DNA of 64,000 nt from Pseudorasbora parva (lineage: Eukaryota > Chordata > Actinopteri > Cypriniformes > Gobionidae), in NCBI RefSeq assembly GCF_024679245.1, contig NC_090187.1:21400995-21464994 (forward strand). The letters run 5' to 3'. Below the pieces are notes generated by a model. The model did not search any database and was not told where the DNA came from. It saw only the letters and a program-made list of their open reading frames with translations. The first letter of the stretch is position 1; the number at the start of each line of letters is the position of its first letter. This document shows positions 36,061 to 48,339 of this stretch, one piece after another. The position numbers were made by a program, and so were the translations under genes.

Positions 36061-37010
36061 ATGGTTTTGGCCAATAATTGTATCAGGCTACGAGAAATCC
36101 AAGCCAATATCATCAATGATGACATTAATTTCAATAACATCCAACGAGTCTCTCTGTCAACATTAGGTCAAATCCTAAAGAAAAATCAAAAGCAACTGTA
36201 TCGGGTACCATTTGACAGAAATTCAGAGAGAGTGAAACATCTGCGCAATGAGTATATGGAGGTATGCATTGTTCATCTGACTATGGTGTGGTATCATGCA
36301 CTGCTCATAATGTTGTCACAAAAAAATACTGTGCTATAGATATTGAATAGCATCCTATTTTCTTTAATGTGTTTCAGAGAGTCTTGCAAATGGATGCTGC
36401 TGAAATTCAACATGAATTTATATATGTGGATGAGGCTGGATTTAACCTTGCAAAAACAAGAAGAAGAGGGAGAAATGTAATTGGGCACAGGGCAATCACC
36501 AATGTGCCAGGGCAGCGAGGGGGTAACATCACCCTTTGCGCTGCTATCACACAAAATGGGGTCCTCCACCACCATGCAAATCTGGGACCCTATAATGCAA
36601 ATCTGATACTTGCATTTCTTAACCGATTGCATGAGATTGTCACAGCATTACACCAAGTGGACCAGATGCGGTAAATTGTCGTTTGGGACAATGTCTCATT
36701 TCATCGGGATGCTCTGGTCCAGAACTGGTTCCATGATCACCCTGATTTTGAAGTTTTATACCATCCCCCATACTCCCCCTTCCTGAATCCTATAGAATAA
36801 TTTTTTTCAGCGTGGCGGTGGAAGGTATATGACCTGCGGCCCTATGACCGTTTGCCCCTCATTCAGGCCATGGAACAGGCATGTGATCTCATTGAAGCAG
36901 CTTCAGTGCAGGGGTGGATTCGTCACACAAGGCGACTCTTCCAACGGTGCCTTGCCAATGAAGACATAGCCTGTGATGTGGATGAAATCTTATGGCCTGA
37001 AATCTTATAG
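36061..37010 (+). pseudogene. IS630/Tc1-superfamily transposase, C-terminal exons
   Basis: Continues the gene cut at 28033: LANNCIRLREIQANIINDD, then a GT-AG intron (36262-36377) joining EYME to RVLQMDAAEIQHEF. The catalytic DDE domain has IYVDEAGFN (first Asp, near 36428), VVWDNVSFH (second Asp, near 36685) and SPFLNPIE (Glu, near 36795), with 35 residues between the last two. The C-terminus ends WPEIL with TAG at 37008-37010. In-frame stops at 36672-36674 (MR*) and directly after the Glu (36799) inactivate it. The domain cuts and joins the transposon. The terminal repeats of this transposon were not located. Confidence 0.8.
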
Positions 37011-37440
37011 CGTTGAGTATATTGTAGCCAGTCACATGCATTTCTATTGAAAATAATAACCAATCATATGTTTAATTTACCGTGAATGAGAATCCACTCG
37101 GTATCGATCAAAACAAGTTTATTATAGGCCTAATTTTAGTGCAAGTGTTTACACGAATCGTCCCACTATACAAATCCTCTTATCATAACAAACAGCATAT
37201 ACATTATTTAAATAAAGATTTATAGTGAAGTAGTCAGATATTTTTGATTTTCAGTAGACTTTGTAATGTTCCCTACAATTAGTCTATATATTTGACATTC
37301 CAGTACAAAAAAAGTAACACAAAGTGTTATTTTAGTTGTATAAATTTGATTAACTATAAAAATTCATTCAAAATAGAAAAAAAGGCTAATGAGCCAATAC
37401 GTGTTCCTCTTCCGCCATCTACTAGCATAGTGTTTTATTT
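37011..37440. other. 3' flank of the transposase gene, AT-rich
   Basis: Probably the transposon's 3' untranslated sequence. No ORF and no terminal repeat matching upstream of 27368 was identified. Confidence 0.4.
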
Positions 37441-37444
37441 TTAA

Positions 37445-38130
37445 AGGTGCCCTAGAATGAAAAATTGAATTAACCATGGCAAAATGAAATAATAAGAGTT
37501 CAGTGAATGGACATCATTCAGTCTCAAACATCATTGCCTCCTCCTTCATATGTAAATCTCCTGAATCAAAAATACCACAGAAAAATAAGTGCTTCTCAAC
37601 ATAAGGCCAACCGTGACGCAAGCGTTGGGGATCATTTATATGACATTTGCATCTGTCCGCATGTTCAATGTCAGGTGGAATTGACAGAGCCGAATCATCG
37701 GAACTAGATAAACATGCGTCTCGCCAGGATAGCGAAAACGGCAGCTCATGGTCATGTTCCAGGCTGTTCAGAGGACGTGAGGACTTTTCTACCCTTCCCA
37801 CAGATAAAAAATGTTAACAGTCATGGTTAATGTTTATAATCGGATACCACAACAATTTAATTGTAGATTGTTAGTTTGTTTGGACCATTTCAAGCAAGCT
37901 TCGCTCAGCGTCTTAAACTGAAGAAATTGGCAATATTACAACTGTATTCCTGCAAGCAGTAAGTAGCGATTTTATCCACTTATTGACTGTTAATGCAAAT
38001 TCCCATTGTGAACTCGTGTTTACATTTGAAAGAGTTTGTACATTTGTTTCTGGGTATTTCACCTTAGATCGTCCCTCAATAGGGTTTATGTTTAAGTCCC
38101 TTGGGGTCAGATAGACCCTAAACTTTTACA
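37445..38130. mobile_element. TTAA-type MITE fragment
   Basis: TTAA at 37441-37444 followed by AGGTGCCCTAGAATGAAAAA, the start of a common fish repeat. The opposite end is not found before LINE copy 2, so it is truncated or very diverged. Confidence 0.5.
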
Positions 38131-38142
38131 GAGCAATTGCAT

Positions 38143-41100
38143 AGGCAAGGCAAGGCAAGGCAAGTTTATTTGTATAGCACATTTCATACCCAATGGCAAT
38201 TCAAAGTGCTTTACATAGAAATTAATTAAAACAGTGGTAACAAATGTATGAGAAAAAAAGAGAACCATATGGACAAATAAAAATTTAAAACAAGCATAGT
38301 TAAAAACAGTTGTAAAGACAATAATAAGAATAAAAAAAATAAATAAAATAAAATAAAAAAGGTCAGATCCCTGTTATAAAAATAAACATTCTTCAGTTTA
38401 CAGCCTACAAACATGTACCATCTTTATTAGAGCACCTCTCATTCATTTCTTTCTCAAACACGTTCATTACATCCATTTTAATCACTATTCCCTGATTTTT
38501 ACTCAGTAACCTTCTTGTTAAACCCATTCTCACTCATCATACCCTTCACAGATTTACACATACTCAAACCTTATTGTCAAACTTACTATTTCCATCAAAC
38601 CCAGTTTTCACTCATCATATTTAACTCAAAAGAACATATAAAATAAACAATAACCAAAGATAAGAACAAAGGTAAACTAAAACAATTATAAAAAGAATAA
38701 AGAGATAAGATAGGGTGCAATCAGTCGGACATACAGTGCTCGGAGCTCATTCAGTAAACGCACAGCTAAACAGATGTGTTTTGAGTCTGGATTTGAATGT
38801 GGCTACTGTTGGAGCACATCTGATCTGTTCAGGAAGCTGGTTCCAACTACAGCTGGCATAATAGCTAAAAGCAGACTCTCCTTGCTTTGAGTGAACTCTT
38901 GGTATTTCTAACTGACTTGATCCTGCTGATCTGAGTGATCTGTTGGGTTTGTATTTAATCAGCATATCTGCGATGTATTGAGGTCCCAGCTCATTGAGTG
39001 ATTTATAAACAAGTAATAGTACTTTAAAGTCGATCCTAAATGTAACTGGAAGCCAGTGTAAAGACCTGAGGACTGGTGTGATATGGTCATATTTTCTGGT
39101 TCTGCTCAGAATCCTGGCAGCAGCGTTCTGTATGAGCTGCAGCTGTCTAATGGTCTTTTTAGGAAGGCTGGTGAGAAGGCCATTACAATAGTCCACCCTA
39201 TTGGTGATGAAAGCATGAACGAGTTTCTCTAAGTCTTGCCTGGAGACAAAACATCTAATCCTTGCAATATTTTTCAGATGATAGTATGCTGATTTAGTTA
39301 TTGCTTTGACATGACTACTGAAACTCAGGTCTGACTCCAAAATCACTCCAAGATTCCTGACTTGATTTTTTGTTATCATGCCTTTAGCCTCAAGATATGC
39401 GTTCACCTTGAGAATTTCATCTTTGTTTCCAAATGTAGTGATTTCGGTTTTGTCTTTGTTTAACTGAAGATAGTTTTGGCACATCCAGTTGTTAACTTCA
39501 TCAATGCATTTGCACAGGGAGTCAATGGGGCTGTAGTCATTAGGTGACAGTGCTAAGTAGAGCTGGGTGTCATCAGCATAGCTGTGGTAAGCAATATTGT
39601 TATTTTTCATTATTTGGCTCAGTGGCAGCATATACAGGTTAAACAGGAGTGGTGCAAGAATGGACCCTTGTGGGACTCCGCATGTCATGGATGTCCACTC
39701 AGACTTATGATCTCCTATACTCACATAATAACCTCTCCCTTCTAAGTATGACCTGAACCATTTGAGGACCATCCCCGAAAGCCCGACCCAGTTTTCCAGT
39801 CTGTCTAGAAGTATGGTGTGGTCAACAGTGTCGAATGCAGCACTGAGGTCGAGTAGAACCAGAATTGATGTTTTGCCTGTATCAGTGTTTAAGCGAATAT
39901 CATTTATAATCTTTATGAGCGCTGTCTCTGTACTGTGATGAGGACGGAAACCAGATTGAAAATTGTCAAAGTATCCATTCGAGTGTAAGAATTTGTTCAA
40001 CTGATTGAAAACAACTTTTTCAATGATTTTGCCTATGAAGGGGAGATTTGAGATTGGTCTGTAGTTGCTCAGTATGGAGTTATCCAGATTTCTCTTTTTC
40101 AGAAGAGGCTTAACTATTGCAGTTTTAAGGGCGGTTGGAAAAGTCCCATAGACAAGTGAGGAGTTTACCACTTCTAGGAGATCTGCTTCTAAACAGTTAA
40201 ACACACTTTTGAAAAAAGAAGTGGGGAGTGTGTCAAGGGCGCAGGTTGATGTTTTAAGATGCTGTACTGTGTCTTCTAAAATTTTGCAGTCAATAATTTC
40301 GAAATCTGACATGGTAATTTTCCGAGGGTTTGGTATGATCTGACTGACCCCAGAGCAACTAGAGGATGTGCTAATTGCCTTTCTGATATTATTGATTTTC
40401 TCGGAGAAGTAGGAAGCAAACTCACTGCATTTACTGTCTGAGAGCATTTCACTAGGAGTCTGACTCGGGGGGTTTGTTAGTCTCTCGACAGTAGCAAAAA
40501 GAGTGCGCGTGTTGTTTATGTTTCTGTTTATAATGTTTGAGAAGAAGGTCTGTCTAGCTTTGCCTAGTTCAACATTGAAAGCATGAAGGGTGTCTTTATA
40601 GATGTTATAATGGACTACAAGTTTTGTCTTCCGCCACATGCGTTCAGATTTTCTGCATTGTCTTTTCATTATTTGTATTGCTGTTGAGTTTCTCCATGGT
40701 GCTTTTTGTTTGGTACTCTTTTTCCTGACTTTTAGAGGAGCAATATCATCAATTACACTCTTAACTTTTGAGTTAAAGGAGTCAAGGAGAAAATCAACAC
40801 AGTCTGCAGATATGCTTGGTGTTAGAGATAAAGCCTTCATAAACAGCACATTAGTGTTCTCATTTAAGCATCTCTTTTTGACAGAGACAGATCTAGCTTC
40901 AATGGCAGGAGAGATTGATAAATCAAAGAAAATACAGAAATTATCAGACAGTGCCACATCCTTAATAACAATTGATGAAATGTTTAGACCCTTTCAGATA
41001 AGTAAATCTAGGGTGTGTCCACGATTGTGTGTGGGTCCATTTACATGCTGGGTCAAATCAAAAGTGTTAAGAACAGTCATGAGCTCTTTTGTTGTACTGG

Positions 41101-41683
41101 ATTCAATATTGTCTATGTGAATGTTAAAATCCCCAGCAATAGCAAAATAGTCGAACTCTGAGGAAATTATTGATAACAGTTCTGTAAATTCCTCAATAAA
41201 GGCCGGAGAGTACTTTGGAGGCCTGTAAATAATGATAAGCAGGATGCGTGGAGAACCTTTTAACACAATACCCAGATATTCTAGAGACAAATAGTCACCA
41301 AATGACACTTGCTTACATTTTTAAAGAAATCTTTAAAAAGAGCAGCAACACCCCCACCTCTCCTAACTGCTCTGCAAACACTCATAAAAGTAAAGTTAGG
41401 AGGGGCTGCTTCATTGAGGACTGTTGCACTACAGTTTTCTTCTAGCCACGTTTCATTTAGAAGCAGAAAATCTAGGTTGTTAGTGGTTATTAAGTCATTG
41501 ACTAGGAATGATTTGTTCTTAAGTGAACGGATGTTTAAAAGCGCTAACTTAACAGTAATAATTTTTTTCTCCACATTAATCCTATTTTGACAGGAAACAG
41601 GCAGCAGATTATATTGGTTTGTTAAACGGCCTGACAAGGCCTTAGACTTTCTTTCACGTAACAGAACAGAGATAGAGAAATAA
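38143..41683 (-). mobile_element. L2-type LINE copy 2 (5' truncated, 3.5 kb)
   Basis: Same family as copy 1 in reverse. It starts with the 3' tail (GGCAA)n at 38143-38165, then 3' UTR and ORF2, and loses similarity to copy 1 at about 41683, just after the segment encoding FSISVLLRERK. 5' truncation at this point is typical of incomplete target-primed reverse transcription. Confidence 0.9.
38747..41683 (-). pseudogene. LINE ORF2 (endonuclease-reverse transcriptase) of copy 2
   Basis: The N-terminal endonuclease is in two overlapping frames: one down to 41281 (NETWLEENC, RRGGGVAALFKDFF) and one at 41308-40994 (MSFGDYLSLEY, AIAGDFNIHID). A frameshift near 41315 separates them, and a TGA after TLDLLI (40991-40993) breaks them from the 736-codon remainder, 40957-38747. 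The latter holds NYRPISNLPF, QSGFRPHHSTETAL, DLSAAFDTVDH, GVPQGSILAPLLF, YADD and the full C-terminal region to HLFSCAFTE, intact where copy 1 is split by a transposon. It is not functional because of the two breaks and the missing 5' end, but it is the best template for this family in the window. Confidence 0.92.
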
Positions 41684-41689
41684 GGAAAT

Positions 41690-42990
41690 ATAAAAAATTG
41701 ATATGGCAAACTATATATCATTTTTTTATTTACTTCTCATCTAGTCATTTATGCTGTGTTTTTGTGGATATTTTGTAGTTTTTTTACCTATTCACTGCAC
41801 AATTCCTTAATTATGCAATGAACTGGCTCATGGAAAACTATTTTTTTTAATGAAAAAAAAATCACTTAAATGATGATTTTAATTAAATCTAAATTGTTTT
41901 TGGACATTGCTCTATGTGTTAGGGATAGAATACTGCCATCTGCAGGTTTGTCGAAAAACGTTAGTCTTTATAATTTAAGATATAAAGTGCAATGACCACA
42001 TTATCCACTAGAGGTCCATATAGGGACTCATTTCACGTTCACTTCATTTTTCTTGATACTTCTTTTATGATATACAGTTTGTGAATCTATTAAACATTCT
42101 AAAATACATTTAAAATCTGTATTTTTGTATTTATTTTTGTTGTTGTATGATATATTTTAAATTATTTGCTTTTGCAAATTATTATACATACATTTGCAGA
42201 AGTTACAAGTTGCCACTAAAAGACTGTAATCACATATTTATTTCAGAAAATTATTTATCACAAATTATTTATTTTTTAGAACAAGAAATTAATTTTAGAA
42301 AAGTAAATAAAATGAACACAATAGAAAACAAAACAAAACAACAGCACCAATAAACAGTAATGAACAGGGGCCCGTTCTTCGTACCTCGCTTAATACATCC
42401 GAGATGATTTGACATATCCCAGATCTTTTAATCCTAATAAGTGATCTCTGGTTAATTTGGCTCTTCAAACGAATTTGCGGATTGGATTAATATATCTGGA
42501 TTAAATTATCTGAGATCACTGCTCGTGCCTGTGTTCCCTGAAGAGGGCAGATGCATGGATACTCGAAACCCCGATTAGCAATGCAGCGATTGGCTGGCGC
42601 CAAGACAACGTAATGAGATGATATAATTAAAAAAGCCACCTAGCAAAAAACTTGTCAAAAAAAATAAAAATAAAAAATAAAACTTTATAAGGACCTTTAT
42701 AAGGAAACAGAAAAAGAACAAACCAACATAAAAGTTAGATAAATTAAATGTGCACTGTTATGATGAACATGATTACTAGGATTTATATTCACGATTTTAT
42801 AATATTTGTACACACTTTACATTTTTATTTCAATGTTGTAATTTAATTTTTAATTCAATTTGAAGCAAATTTGTTATGTGAGAATATTAATTCAAGTTTC
42901 TTAACAGTCAGGACCAAATTATCTGCATCTCTTGCGCTGCATCAAGCCTCTCCCATAATATCCGTCATCACTCACATTAATGCACGACAA
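41690..42990. other. Interval without a recognised gene
   Basis: AT-rich. 42368-42560 begins GGGCCCGTTCTTCGTACC and looks like a remnant of a DNA-element end; no partner end was found. Confidence 0.4.
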
Positions 42991-42997
42991 AGATTAA

Positions 42998-44029
42998 AGC
43001 AGCACTGGGTAACTTTTGCTCTGGGGGTCCCCCTACTGATTGGAAAAAATAATGTCCTCAACTGTCGTAAACTCTGTCATCCTAAAACAGGGGATGCCAT
43101 CGCGCGTGCATTTGTTGACATGACAACCCTGATAGCCCTGAACTAGTAATGCGCTGGTCGTCTCATAACCCGCGGACCCCGCCTGTCTATTTAAGGGTCG
43201 CGGGTGGGGCGGGTTGTAAAAATATATATACAGTGGTGCGGGGCGGGCCAAATAACTTAATAAAAGCGGCCCGCGGGTTGGTGCAGCACTAACAGTTCCC
43301 CTGAACACTGCAGGAGGAGTTCACTTGCAGGTGTTCTTCTGCGTCACGTGTGAAATGTCTTCATTCCAGGTACAGTCAATGGCATATGTTTCCGCATGTC
43401 ATATGAATATAATTTCATGGGTTTTATTTTTTTCAAACGCCAAATAACCGCGATGCTCACGTTTACAAGCCAGCGTCATTATTGTAGTCTATTGCTTACC
43501 GTTTTACAGAATCTATATGATACTTCAATTCAATGTTTGAGTGGTAGATAATCACCATAACAAGCAGGACAGCATCGGTCGGGCACGCCTCCTTCAGCTC
43601 ACGCCGACGAGCAAACGCTGGTCCAATGTTGATCCTCGTCCTGCCTTTAATCCCATCACTTTTTTGTTTCCTCTTATTGCTTTCCCCCAACAAAACCTTT
43701 TCTTTCTTATTTGTCTGTGCTGCTTCGGACATGACTATATTATCCCACGAACAAAGTTGGGCTCACACGTCCGAATTTAAGGAAGTGTTGGTGGAAGTGA
43801 CGTATATGCCGTAAAGCAGTTGATTTTTGTAGTTCTTTTTGTTCTCGGGTTACTACCCGAAACCCGAAGTTTAAAAGTACGATTAAAAACGATAGGCTAC
43901 AGACCCCATCACGCTATGGCAGACGTGTCATTCAACCTATTGTAAGTCGATGTATCATCACAAGAGTCTTGAAAATATATTATGAAGGTTGAAAAGTTAA
44001 CTGCACTTGAAAAGTTAACTGGTGCTGCT
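42998..44029. mobile_element. TTAA-flanked MITE (1032 bp)
   Basis: Ends AGCAGCACTGGGTAACTTTT and complement AGCAGCACCAGTTAACTTTT, bordered by TTAA (42994-42997, 44030-44033). Inside, 43145-43300 holds a CCCGCGG-rich piece ending GGTGCAGCACTA, which looks like the end of a hAT-type repeat. No transposase. Confidence 0.75.
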
Positions 44030-44184
44030 TTAACTGCACATTTGGAAAAATAGATGCATTCAATATAAAAATAGATCTCTCTTCTATAATACTTGGTATG
44101 AAAATAACATTGTGTTAAACAACTTTTAAATTGAAACTGTATTTTATTATCTTATAGTAAATTTAAGTATATACTTTATAGTAA

Positions 44185-45085
44185 ATAAAGTTTCCAGTTA
44201 CACCAAAAGAGTATGCTGTTGTATTTGGTACCATACCTCAACAAGTTATACAATTTACAGGCAGTATATGTTCAAGACAGCATGTTTTTAGGAGACATTG
44301 ACATTCTGAAACACAGTTGTACTAATAAACATATTAGGGATATTATAACCGGTGAAACAGCTACTCATAAAAGTTTATTGTGGAACATTGTATTTAGGAA
44401 TATAAACTGGAATGAAGCTTGGTGTATTTGTGAAGCATACTGCTTAAATAATAAAGTAAAAGAAGTTGCATTTAAAATTTCACATGGTATATCCAGCTAA
44501 AAATGTATTAGAGAGGTTAAATTAAGATATTGATTATTCATGTGATTTTTGTTCAATAGAAAAATAATCTATTATTTATCTATTTGATGATTGTATATAT
44601 ACAAAGATTTTTTGGGTGGACATTAAAAATGTCATTAGAAGGAAAACAAATGTTATATTTGAATTAAATAATTTTGATATATGTATACCTTATTCCAATG
44701 AATGTGATAATAAAATTTTCACCTTTATTGTACAACTTTTTATTATTTTGGGAAAATTTCATATACACAAGAAGAAATGGTCAGGATCCAAGCCACATTT
44801 TATTCATTTTCTTAAGGAGACTTAGGACTATTGCACCAGTTTAAAGAATAGCCTTTTAACAATAAAAAAAGCAAGACAGACTTGTAATATTCTTAAAGAA
44901 TATAATTCTTTTGTTAGAATAATTCCTTAATTTATATTAGTTTACCAAGGTTTGTACAAGTTTATTTTTTTGTTTCATTGTTTTTTTTATGTATTTATTT
45001 TTTGTTGTATATGTGTATTAATATATATTTTCTATGCTGTATTTTACATGTTTTTTTCTGGCAATAAAAAAAAAACTCACAAAAA
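44185..45085 (+). pseudogene. L1-type LINE ORF2 C-terminus and 3' end
   Basis: PVTPKEYAVVFGTIP (44187 on), then after a frameshift the ORF 44213-44500 (LLWNIVFRNINWNEAWCI, KVKEVAFKISHGI), then 44616-44825 (FWVDIKNVIRRKTN, LGKFHIHKKKWSGSKPHF). This matches the order of the C-terminal region of fish L1-clade ORF2. It ends at a GGCAATAAAAAAAAAAC tail near 45060-45075. Several stops and frameshifts; 5' truncated, only the last part of ORF2 remains. Confidence 0.65.
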
Positions 45086-45571
45086 ATTGCACAATGTGAG
45101 TAAACCTCCAATACATCTATAAAGTAATCATTCCATCACAATTCACAAATAAAGTGACTCTGTCTATAGTATTATACACAAATTTTACACAACATTAAAA
45201 TATTATTTTCAAATAAACTTTTATATTTATTATTATTTTAGAGAGCAGGAAGAGAGCAGAAAGTACGATATCAAAGCACGCCCACACTCTCACAGATGCA
45301 GAACAATTAATTATGTTGGTGTAAAATAAACAGTTATGGAAATGTAGAAATTAAAGCTAAAGCTCCAATCTGCTCCCAAAAAAGTCTGTTAGTGCAACAA
45401 AACATTATTTAAAGAGAAAAGAGATTTCAGACACCCTGAAATCAAAATGACATTTACTCACCCTCAAGTTTTTCCAAACCTGTACGAATGTCTTTCTTCT
45501 GAACACAAAAGAATATATTTTAATTAATGTTGGTAACCAGACAGTTGGCATGTCAGTCACTTTCTCAATTA
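45086..45571. other. Unassigned AT-rich interval
   Basis: No ORF or element recognised. A CTCACCCTCAAG motif near 45460 resembles a MITE fragment. Confidence 0.4.
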
Positions 45572-45872
45572 AGAATCAATCAATCAACTTTATTTATATA
45601 GCGCTTTTACAATCACGATTGTGTCTATAATTTTCGATTCTATTCAGAAGAATATTGTGATCGATAATATCAAATGCAGCGCTAAGATCGAGTAACACTA
45701 ATAGAGAGATACAACCACAATCCGATGATAAGAGTAAATCATTTGTAGAGCAGTCTCAGTACTATGATACGGTCTAAATCCTGACTGGAAATCCTCACAT
45801 ATACCATTTCTTTCTAAAAGGAACATAATTGTGAAGACACAGCCTTTTCTAATATTTTTGATAGAAACGGTA
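45572..45872 (-). pseudogene. L2-type LINE copy 3, RT fragment and 3' end
   Basis: On the minus strand: a piece of RT (NGICEDFQSGFRPYHSTETAL, then VLLDLSAAFDIIDHNILL), joined by a deletion near 45625 directly to the 3' UTR (GCGCTATATAAATAAAGTTG) and an ATTG-rich tail. The RT catalytic YADD region is deleted. It continues at 53057 after the DIRS-like insertion. Confidence 0.75.
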
Positions 45873-45896
45873 GTTCCCTTTCGAAAGGGAACTCGA

Positions 45897-46075
45897 GCTG
45901 CGTCAGCTGACGCTATGGGGAACGCCTCCAGCGTGACCGGTGTCTGAGCTACTATCAAACCACAGCAATCCTATTGACCGGCGACAGCCTATGATGTCAT
46001 CAAGGTGCGACCAGGAAGTATATAAGGGCGCCTTGCAAACATGACACCAGCATCTTCGTCTTCAGGGACTGTTTT
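45897..46075 (+). repeat. Left inverted terminal repeat of the DIRS-like element
   Basis: Matches the complement of 52832-53006 with few differences, including a TATATAAGGG box (46020) near its inner end that could serve as promoter. Confidence 0.82.
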
Positions 46076-46284
46076 TGTCTGAATGCTTCAAATCAAAGGT
46101 AATCCAGATTCATTTATTTTCTGCCTGGGATTAAGAGCATGCACAGTCAAGCTCTTGTGTATGGAGGGATTTTTCAGTCAGATTATAAACTAAAAGTCTA
46201 AAACTAAAAGTCTTAAACCAAAACTAAAAGTCTTAAACCAAAACTAAAAATCTAAATTTGAAACTTAAAGTCCAAGTCGAAAAT

Positions 46285-46500
46285 GAATTTGGTATTTAGG
46301 ATTGGGCATTTGGTATTTAGGATAGGGCATTTTCTATTTAGGATTGGGCATTTTCTATTTAGGTTTGGGCATTTGGTCATTTAGCCATTTAGGATTGAGG
46401 ATTGGGGATTTGGGGATTTAGGATTGGGAATTTGGTATTTAGGATTGGGCATTTAATCATTTAGCCATTTAGGATTGGGCATTTGAGGATTGAGGATTGG
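46285..46500. repeat. Degenerate GGATTGGGCATTT minisatellite (left arm)
   Basis: Units of 14-22 bp ending TTTAGGATTGGG. The complementary array is at about 48000-48215. The arms differ here by gain or loss of single units. Confidence 0.8.
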
Positions 46501-47252
46501 GGAGTGTATGCAAATTAGGAGGCGTGGTCCAAATACTGGAGGCTGGGTTTGAAATGGCTGGTGCGCAGATGCATCTTATGGACAGCAGAGGGAGCTCCCA
46601 GTGCTAAGGAGCACACTTTAATGAAACCAAACGGAGCGAGTGAGCGGCTTGAGCGAGGACTGTTCGATAACTTCAACTTAATGACAGCTTTGTAACATTT
46701 GTGGCCTCAAACACAAAGTCACCAGTGAAAGGAGTGCAATCGGTCTGACGACGAGAAAGCAGCAGACAGTGCAGCAGGTAAGATGCTAACATTAGCTACT
46801 AGTTATATAAGCTGATATTGCTAATATGCTTTAGTAGGGAATTATTATATTGGGACATGCTGCCTTGTTTTTTAAACTGCGGTTAACCCCTCTGACATTA
46901 GTAGATACACTCCTTTCCCATTGCCACTAGATGGTCTTGTTTATGTTTTTTTCTTTTTTGCTATATAGCCTATATACATTTTATTAAGATTGTGAGAGAA
47001 AAGAAATTAGGCTTGTTCGACTTGAACGCTGCACACTGCAAGACCTATCGGTTTATGACATCAAAGTACTGCGATGCAAAAGCATAAGGACTCCTCTCTT
47101 TGATGTCATATGTTGTGTGTGTATGTATGTATACGTTAAGACGATGTCAGTCAGAGCATAATATAGCAATATATTGCGGTCCTTTTTACACTGCACAAAA
47201 ACCCTGCTGTTACATCGTCACTGCGGCCTTCATGATTGCTTTCCTAACCTTG

Positions 47253-47356
<104 letters not shown>

Positions 47357-48339
47357 CATATACATACATACACACACAACATATGACATCAAAGAGAGGA
47401 GTCCTTATGCTTTTGCATCGCAGTACTTTGATGTCATAAACCGATAGGTCTTGCAGTGTGCAGCGTTCAAGTCGAACAAGCCTAATTTCTTTTCTCTCAC
47501 AATCTTAATAAAATGTATATAGGCTATATAGCAAAAAAGAAAAAAACATAAACAAGACCATCTAGTGGCAATGGGAAAGGAGTGTATCTACTAATGTCAG
47601 AGGGGTTAACCGCAGTTTAAAAAACAAGGCAGCATGTCCCAATATAATAATTCCCTACTAAAGCATATTAGCAATATCAGCTTATATAACTAGTAGCTAA
47701 TGTTAGCATCTTACCTGCTGCACTGTCTGCTGCTTTCTCGTCGTCAGACCGATTGCACTCCTTTCACTGGTGACTTTGTGTTTGAGGCCACAAATGTTAC
47801 AAAGCTGTCATTAAGTTGAAGTTATCGAACAGTCCTCGCTCAAGCCGCTCACTCGCTCCGTTTGGTTTCATTAAAGTGTGCTCCTTAGCACTGGGAGCTC
47901 CCTCTGCTGTCCATAAGATGCATCTGCGCACCAGCCATTTCAAACCCAGCCTCCAGTATTTGGACCACGCCTCCTAATTTGCATACACTCCCCAATCCTC
48001 AATCCTCAAATGCCCAATCCTAAATCCCCAATCCTCAATCCTAAATGGCTAAATGATTAAATGCCCAATCCTAAATACCAAATTCCCAATCCTAAATCCC
48101 CAAATCCCCAATCCTCAATCCTAAATGGCTAAATGACCAAATGCCCAATCCTAAATAGAAAATGCCCTATCCTAAATACCAAATGCCCAATCCTAAATAC
48201 CAAATTCATTTTCGACTTGGACTTTAAGTTTCAAATTTAGATTTTTAGTTTTGGTTTAAGACTTTTAGTTTTGGTTTAAGACTTTTAGTTTTAGACTTTT
48301 AGTTTATAATCTGACTGAAAAATCCCTCCATACTTGTGG

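Noticed and set aside
40638..41120. 160-codon plus-strand ORF
   Set aside because: Antisense shadow of LINE copy 2 ORF2, which has clear endonuclease and RT motifs on the minus strand.
42368..42990. A complete Harbinger or hAT element
   Set aside because: Only one end-like motif (GGGCCCGTTCTTCG) was found; no inverted partner or target duplication could be matched.
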